In this document: positions 59,151 to 64,000 of the stretch, one piece after another
Layout: each line of letters begins with the position of its first letter
Numbering within the stretch: position 1 is the first letter of the stretch
NCBI RefSeq assembly: GCF_023168325.1
Contig: NZ_AP025688.1
Coordinates: 2,790,001-2,854,000, forward strand
Length of the DNA: 64,000 nt
Source: Tsukamurella sp. PLM1
GTDB taxonomy: Bacteria > Actinomycetota > Actinomycetes > Mycobacteriales > Mycobacteriaceae
Reading direction: 5' to 3'
The notes under the pieces: generated by a model
Told to the model about the DNA's origin: nothing
What the model saw: the letters and a program-made list of their open reading frames with translations, nothing else
Databases searched by the model: none
Program-made: the position numbers and the translations under genes

Positions 59151-61312
59151 ATGAGTGCGAAGCATCGCAAGGCGTCGAAGCTGGCTGCCAAACGTACCGC
59201 CATCGCCGCCACCGCGATCGGCGCCACCGCCAGCATCGGCCTGATGGGCGCCCCGGCGCAGGCAGCGACGGTCACACCGAACTACACCCAGATCATCAGC
59301 GACTACTCGCACGCCTACGACAACTTCCTCCTCGGTGCAGGCAATCTCGGCGGTGCGGCCGGGAACGCCTGGAACCCGATCGCCTCGCAGGTACCCCTTG
59401 GCCTGCTTCCGACGTTCACCGCGGACACGACACAGGCAGACCTGACATCGATCACGGGAATCCTCACCGCGCTCGGTCAGGTGGGCCAAATCCAGATCCC
59501 AGACAACATCCCCGGCCTGCCGAGCGGCAACACAATTCCTGGGATCGGATCAATACCGGGCGTCAGCGATCTGGTCGATCCAGCGCTCGGGGCCGTCAGC
59601 GGCATTGCTGCCGTAGTCGGCCCGGTCCTGGAAGGACTCGAGAGCATCCAGAACGACCCCCTTCTTGGAGGACTACTTACCGGCATCCCAGCCCTGAGCG
59701 AGATCATCACCGGCCTCGAGGCAACGAGCACGTTGTACAACTCCAGTTACAGCTGGCTCGGCATGGATGGCAGTACGTCCGCTTCGAACCTGTTCCTCAC
59801 GATTCCGAAGCTCACGGCAGCCAAGATCGTCACCGATATTACGAGCAACCTCGAGATCGGCGGTATCAAGCTCGGAGATCTCCCAGGCGGCGTGCCATCA
59901 CTCCTCGAAGGTGTCCTTGCCCCACTTGATGACCTCGTCAACACTCCGACGATCACAGCATGGGTGCCGAGTGCCGGCGGCCTCTACGACCTGCCACTGG
60001 GCGGAAGCACTGGTTGGTTCGCGACGATGCCCACGTTGGCCATCGGTCCCGTCGCCGCGGGTCCCCTTGGGCTGTCATCGACCGACACGGTAGTCGCGAT
60101 CCCGATCGGCGGATTCGGTCTGAGCGCGCCTCTCGATCTCTTTCAGACCGGATTCATCAACACCCCGGGCGTGGTACTCCCAACCGCCACGGGCGTAACG
60201 ACGGTCGGCGGCACGACCATCGGGCAGTTCAACATTCCTATGTTGCCGACGCCGGCCTTGTATGCGAACACCTTGCGCTCGTCGTACTTCGGCACCAACG
60301 GCTTCCACGTGAACTCCGGACAGACCGCGCTTACTCTGCCAGGTATTCCGGTCCCGATCGTGTACTCGATGGGCTCGTTCAACGCAGGAACCACCGGCAT
60401 GGGCTTCACGTTGCCGTCGCTGTTCGGCGTCGGCCTGGTCCCCTCGTTCCAGATCGGCACCGCTCCCGGACAGACGAGCCCAGATGGACTCATCCCAGCG
60501 TCCGTCTTGAACTTGGTGGGCCCGCGACTGCTTCCCACGCAGCTCACCTCGGTCACCGAGTTGCTCGGTCTGCCCGACTTCATGGGACAGACCGGCACCG
60601 CCCTGACCCCGATCTACACAGGACTGGTCACCCCCTAATTACGCCGATCTCGGACTTCGCCACGCAGCAGTACGGCCCGTTCCTCAACGGCACGGCTTCG
60701 GGCATCCTCGACCTGTCCGAGCGGTTCAAGAACATTTCCGGCCAAGCTGCGGAGGCCCTCCCCAGCGCACCTCAGACCGCACTTGCGGCATCGCCCACCG
60801 AAGACAACAGCCAGTCGACCGTGACGAAGCAGAAAGATGTGCCCGCGATCACAGCGCTCAGCTCGGAACAGGGCGAACCTGGCGACGCCCCGAAGCCGCC
60901 CGTCAGTGACGCCGGCTCCACCGACGACGGCACAGGTGACCAGACGCCCGAGCCCGCCCAGAGCGGTGGCAAACACCGGGAAGGCACCCCCGTTCAGAAG
61001 ATCGCTGACCGCATCCAGAACACCGGCGACAAGATCACGACCGGGATCGACAAGGTCGGCGACAAGGTGTCCGACGGAATCGACACGATCACCGGCAACG
61101 ACGATGGCTCGACCGATCAGAACCAGGGCGCGGATACGACCGACGCCACCGATAACACCGTCCCCGCTGACGACAGCGCCGACGCCAGTGGTGATGAGGC
61201 CAATGGTGATGACGCCGAGGGTGGCGACGTCGGCAGTGCCGATGCGGGCGAGTCAGGGACCACCGATGGTGGGGCCGAATCCGGATCCACGGAGAACGCG
61301 GGCGCCGAGTAG
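59151..61312 (+). CDS. large secreted protein with acidic C-terminal tail (frameshift in a C-run)
   Basis: Exported protein of about 720 residues. A basic KHRKASKLAAKR stretch is followed by a signal peptide (TAIAATAIGATASIGLMG) with likely cleavage at APAQA|ATV. The mature part is rich in Gly, Leu, Pro and Thr with repeating turn-forming segments (IPDNIPGLPSGNTIPGIG, TPGVVLPTATGVTTVG, PSLFGVGLVPSFQIG), reminiscent of surface proteins of mycolic-acid bacteria but matching no family I can name. A TAA at 60636-60638 follows the run accccc; one more C continues the frame as LVTPLITPISDF to a Ser/Asp/Gly/Ala tail ending ENAGAE at 61312. The tail contains KIADRIQNTGDKITTGIDKV repeats and strong acidic runs. 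Function unknown. Confidence 0.75.
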
Positions 61313-61446
61313 TCCTGCACCGCCGCACTTCGGGCCCGACGGCTGCACGCCGTCGGGCCCGCGGTGCGTTCAGAAGAACTCGATGGAACCGATCGCGTTG
61401 CTGGTGCGTCCAACTCATAGAGGGGCGTTCTGCGATCGGAGGAAGC

Positions 61447-61824
61447 ATGGGGAGCCCAGAAGCCGACAAGATCCGCGACGAGGCCCGCGAGCGCATCGCC
61501 GGCCGCCCCACCATGGTCCTCGACGGCGACCCCGTCGAGGAACTCGCGAAGGCCCACGACCGCCACGCGGCTCGCTTGGAGGCGATCGTCCGCGAATTGC
61601 GCTTCGTCGGACGCGAGAATCATCTCGGAAACACTTCCGAGGGCGAAGCAGCGACCCACAACATCGTCGTCGCGGTACACGACCACGAGCGGTCTGTGGT
61701 GAAGTCAACCGAAGAACAGGCGTCGCGAGCGCGATACATTGCTGGGGCGCTCAGGCAGATCGGCGCGGACCTGACAGACACCGAGGTAGATAACCAGCAC
61801 GCGATCACAGCGGCTGCCCGGTGA
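61447..61824 (+). CDS. small helical protein paired with DUF3558 lipoprotein
   Basis: A 125-residue mostly helical protein, ATG 61447 with GGAGGAAGC upstream. It lacks a signal peptide and Cys; two long helices (EELAKAHDRHAARLEAIV and STEEQASRARYIAGALRQIG) give an ESX/WXG100-like outline, without the WXG motif. Its TGA overlaps the GTG of the lipoprotein gene (gtga). Such small proteins encoded before DUF3558 lipoproteins are common in mycolic-acid bacteria, but no function is known to me. Confidence 0.65.
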   Translation: MGSPEADKIRDEARERIAGRPTMVLDGDPVEELAKAHDRHAARLEAIVRELRFVGRENHLGNTSEGEAATHNIVVAVHDHERSVVKSTEEQASRARYIAGALRQIGADLTDTEVDNQHAITAAAR

Positions 61825-62408
61825 AGCTGCGCGTCGCGATCCTCGCCGCACTGATGCTGGCAACATCCGGCTGCACAGCATCGATAGGTGGTGAGGCAAT
61901 GCCAGGATCTAGTTCACGCCCAGCAGTAAGCCCCCAGCCACTTCCATTCACTCCGACGATCTCGGAGCGCACCAACGATCGGAATGACGGCACATCCTTC
62001 GAACCGTGCACGGCGTACTCCGCCGAAGAAATTCGAGCTCTAGGTGCGGACCCAACAACCATCTCGGACGCCGGATTCTCCGACTCCCCCAACTTCCGTG
62101 GTTGCGACTGGGAAACGCCAGGACAAGTCGGCCAGCTTGATCAGATCGTCGGCGACGAAGAATCCCTCGCGAACTACAAGGCGAAGCAAGATTTTCGCCC
62201 CTGGGAACCGGACTTGCAGATCGGAGGGCGGACCGTCATCTGGACCAAGGAGGACGACGACGGCTGCTTCGCGTCCTTCATGTCACAGAAGGCGATCGTC
62301 CACTCGAGTTACCGCACCACCTCGGCCGGCACGCCCTCCGCCGGGCTCGCCGAGGAATGCAGGATCGCCATAGCGTTTGCGACGCTGGCGATCTCGAAGG
62401 CGCCGTGA
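61821..62408 (+). CDS. DUF3558 family lipoprotein
   Basis: Predicted cell-envelope lipoprotein of 195 residues. GTG 61821 begins KLRVAILAALMLATSGC, where ATSGC is the lipobox. A Pro/Ser-rich linker leads to the DUF3558 domain, with FEPCTAYSAEEIRALGAD, NFRGCDWETPGQVG and GCFASFMSQKAI, and Cys residues suited to disulfides. The DUF3558 family is widespread in mycolic-acid bacteria and has no assigned activity. It is translated together with the small upstream protein. Confidence 0.82.
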   Translation: MKLRVAILAALMLATSGCTASIGGEAMPGSSSRPAVSPQPLPFTPTISERTNDRNDGTSFEPCTAYSAEEIRALGADPTTISDAGFSDSPNFRGCDWETPGQVGQLDQIVGDEESLANYKAKQDFRPWEPDLQIGGRTVIWTKEDDDGCFASFMSQKAIVHSSYRTTSAGTPSAGLAEECRIAIAFATLAISKAP

Positions 62409-62513
62409 CGCTCCAACCTCACCTCGCTCCGCCCCATGAACAATCCGGTTGCCCGCGCGCCGGCGGTTGATACACGATCGGGCATACCTGACCACGAGGA
62501 TCGGAGCTGCCGC

Positions 62514-63056
62514 ATGGGTGAGGTCATCATCGTCTCGGGGTCGCCAGGTTCGGGGAAGTCCACGGTCGCCCGCGAGCTGGCGCAGCGCTACGAACGCGCG
62601 GTTCACCTGCACACGGACGACTTCTGGCACAACATCGTCCGCGGCGCGATCCCGCCGTACCGGCCGGAATCCGAGCCGCAGAACCACACCGTCGTCGGCG
62701 TCATCGCGACGGCGGCGTTCGGCTACGCCGAGGGCGGGTACACGACGATCGTCGACGGCATCGTCGGGCCGTGGATGCTGCACCATTACCTGCGGGCGCA
62801 GGCCCACCACCCCGACATCGCGATGCATTACACGATCCTGCGTCCCGACCGCGCCACCGCGCTCTCGCGGGCACAGCAGCGAACGGGCCCCGACGCGCTC
62901 ACGGACGCCGGTCCGGTCCTGGCGGCTGTGGATCAGTTCGCGGACCTCGGCGGGTACGCCGCACACGCGTTGGACACCACGGCCCTGACGGTCGCGCAGA
63001 CCGTCGACGCCGTGCATGCCGCCGTCAACGCGGGCCGGCACGCGCTGTCTACGTGA
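62514..63056 (+). CDS. P-loop kinase-like ATPase
   Basis: Small nucleotide kinase-type protein, 180 residues, ATG 62514. Walker A IIVSGSPGSGKSTVARELA is followed by a HTDDFWHNIVRGAIPP lid/substrate segment and ILRPDRATALSRAQQRTG. The layout resembles AAA_33/Zeta-like and chloramphenicol-phosphotransferase-like small kinases. The phosphate acceptor is unknown. Its end overlaps the convergent gene by eight bases. Confidence 0.8.
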   Translation: MGEVIIVSGSPGSGKSTVARELAQRYERAVHLHTDDFWHNIVRGAIPPYRPESEPQNHTVVGVIATAAFGYAEGGYTTIVDGIVGPWMLHHYLRAQAHHPDIAMHYTILRPDRATALSRAQQRTGPDALTDAGPVLAAVDQFADLGGYAAHALDTTALTVAQTVDAVHAAVNAGRHALST

Positions 63057-63594
63057 CGGGCAGCCCGGTCGGGAACCCGTCGATGCTCTCGACGTTCTTG
63101 GCGCGCTGATACTCGGCCAGGCCCTCGTCGCCCTTGTTGGCCGCCCACGAGTCCATCAGCGTCCGCTGCCCACCGAACTCGTACAGCGGCACGCCGAAGC
63201 CGCACGAGGTCTGCACCAGGTCGACGGTGACGTCGAACAGATTGCGCGAGCCGCGCACCGTCGGGAACCGGGACAGCATTTCCGGCCATTCCGGATCCCC
63301 TGCGTGCACGGCGCGAGCGGTGCCGTAGAGCCGCAGGATCAGCGGCTTGTGCTCGAACGAGCAGAACATCAGCGTGATCCGCGGGCTCCGCAGCAGGTGC
63401 GCGGCGGTCTCGTTGCCGCTGCCCGTGCCGTTGAGCCACAGCACCCGGTTCGGGCCGAGGACGCGCAGCGAGTCGAGCCCCTTCGGCGAGACGTTCACCC
63501 GCCCGGCGGGGGCGGCCGTCGCGACGAAGTACATGTGCTGCTCCGCGATGAAAGCCTGCAGCTTCTCGGTGATGTGGTCGTACTGCGTCGCCAT
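63049..63594 (-). CDS. pyridoxamine 5'-phosphate oxidase family protein
   Basis: Split-barrel FMN-binding fold, 181 residues, ATG 63594. VATAAPAGRVNVSPKGLDSL, WLNGTGSGNETAAHLL and ITLMFCSFEHKPLILRLYG are the usual core; the C-terminal DLVQTSCGFGVPLYEF region fits the longer subgroup often annotated as pyridoxamine oxidase-related. It is distinct in sequence from the shorter one at 56924. Substrate unknown. Confidence 0.85.
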   Translation of the reverse strand: MATQYDHITEKLQAFIAEQHMYFVATAAPAGRVNVSPKGLDSLRVLGPNRVLWLNGTGSGNETAAHLLRSPRITLMFCSFEHKPLILRLYGTARAVHAGDPEWPEMLSRFPTVRGSRNLFDVTVDLVQTSCGFGVPLYEFGGQRTLMDSWAANKGDEGLAEYQRAKNVESIDGFPTGLPVT

Positions 63595-63767
63595 GCGATC
63601 AGTATCGCGGGCGCGCGAGACCGGCGGCCAGCCGTTTCCGCTCACTCGACGAACGAGTGAGTGATCTCGACACCGCCCTGAAATCGAGGACACCGGAAGC
63701 AACTCGCGCGCGGTCGTCGCGGAGTACATTGCCCGTATATCTGATGTCGCCTGAAAACGAGTGTGAT

Positions 63768-64000
63768 ATGGGAACTTCACCCGTAACGCTAGCGAGCGAC
63801 GCGATCAGCCGTATCGGTGAGTACCGTCCGCTCGACAAGATCGGCACTCCCGTGATCAAGGCCGTCCATCGCGCCACGAAGACCGATCAGGTCAAGAATG
63901 CACTGTCCGGGAACTGGCTCGGGCACCAGTTGCACCCACTGCTCACCGACCTTCCGATCGGGGCCTGGGTCATGGCGTCCGCCGTCGACCTCACCGTGGG
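63768..64000 (+). CDS. DUF2231 domain-containing protein (partial)
   Basis: Start of a gene that runs off the window: 77 residues visible from ATG 63768. The segment NWLGHQLHPLLTDLPIGAWVMA is the N-terminal helix of DUF2231 membrane proteins, several of which continue into a Rieske [2Fe-2S] domain that is not visible here. No function can be assigned from this fragment. Confidence 0.75.
   Translation, partial: MGTSPVTLASDAISRIGEYRPLDKIGTPVIKAVHRATKTDQVKNALSGNWLGHQLHPLLTDLPIGAWVMASAVDLTV

Noticed and set aside
60636..60638. True stop of the secreted protein
   Set aside because: The downstream frame is a coherent acidic tail and one more C in the preceding run joins them; many identical cases occur in this window. 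The alternative is kept as a phase-variation finding.
63599..63877. Minus-strand gene opposite the DUF2231 start
   Set aside because: Antisense to a clear DUF2231 start and with no domain or ribosome site.

Overview
This is a high-G+C actinobacterial chromosome segment from the mycolic-acid bacteria (Mycobacteriales). Gene content and order follow the Mycobacterium tuberculosis block Rv2218 to Rv2245: lipA, a DUF4191 protein, an RDD protein, glnA, then (after an interruption) glnE, glnA2, a CaeA-type lipoprotein peptidase, panB, a CYTH/CHAD protein, a phosphatase, a zinc-ribbon protein, a Nif3-like protein, ptpA, SURF1, cobD, ahpE, a DUF3052 protein, aceE, a PucR-type regulator, fabD, acpM and kasA. 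AcpM with its charged C-terminal tail and KasA are meromycolate synthesis proteins. The genus cannot be fixed from sequence alone; Tsukamurella or a close relative (Gordonia, Williamsia) is my best guess.

Layout. 1-4.7 kb: an HxlR regulator (partial), an MmpL-type exporter and an MFS transporter. 4.8-8.9 kb: lipoate synthase, conserved membrane proteins and glutamine synthetase with a candidate GlnR site. 8.9-18.2 kb: an accessory island with a long hairpin, a possible integrase relic, a DUF222/HNH gene broken by an inverted-repeat element, a 16-bp tandem repeat and, at 11.3-17.5 kb on the minus strand, a complete and visibly less G+C-rich class III lanthipeptide cluster. It contains a LanKC synthetase, an unlisted 41-residue precursor whose core is a 9-residue duplication, an ABC exporter pair and two small unknown genes. 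A truncated methyltransferase marks the far edge. 18.2-26.1 kb: pyruvyl-transferase-like gene, two FKBP lipoproteins, an EEP-fold hydrolase, glnE and glnA2. 26.1-38.7 kb: peptidase, nadE, panB, proline iminopeptidase, CYTH/CHAD, cutinase, RNB ribonuclease, acyl-ACP thioesterase, a DrrAB-type exporter and the RNase P RNA. 38.7-48.5 kb: housekeeping genes, tRNA-Val and a peroxiredoxin. 48.7-55.7 kb: pyruvate dehydrogenase E1, its regulator-like neighbour and the FAS-II genes fabD-acpM-kasA. 55.8-64 kb: an AbiEi-like gene bracketed by repeats, FMN-binding split-barrel proteins, a DUF3145 protein, a serine hydrolase, a large secreted protein with an acidic tail, a DUF3558 lipoprotein pair, a P-loop kinase and a partial DUF2231 gene.

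The core genes connect nitrogen assimilation (glnA, glnE, glnA2), cofactor supply (lipA, nadE, panB), pyruvate entry into acetyl-CoA (aceE, which needs lipoate on the complex) and mycolate elongation. The island carries the specialised product: LanKC should modify the precursor and the FtsX-type ABC pair should export or resist it.

Caution: about two dozen reading-frame breaks occur in otherwise well-conserved genes, nearly all explained by one missing base in a run of G or C (three in the proline iminopeptidase gene alone). Essential or near-essential genes such as lipA, glnE and aceE are affected, so most breaks are probably sequence errors rather than real mutations.
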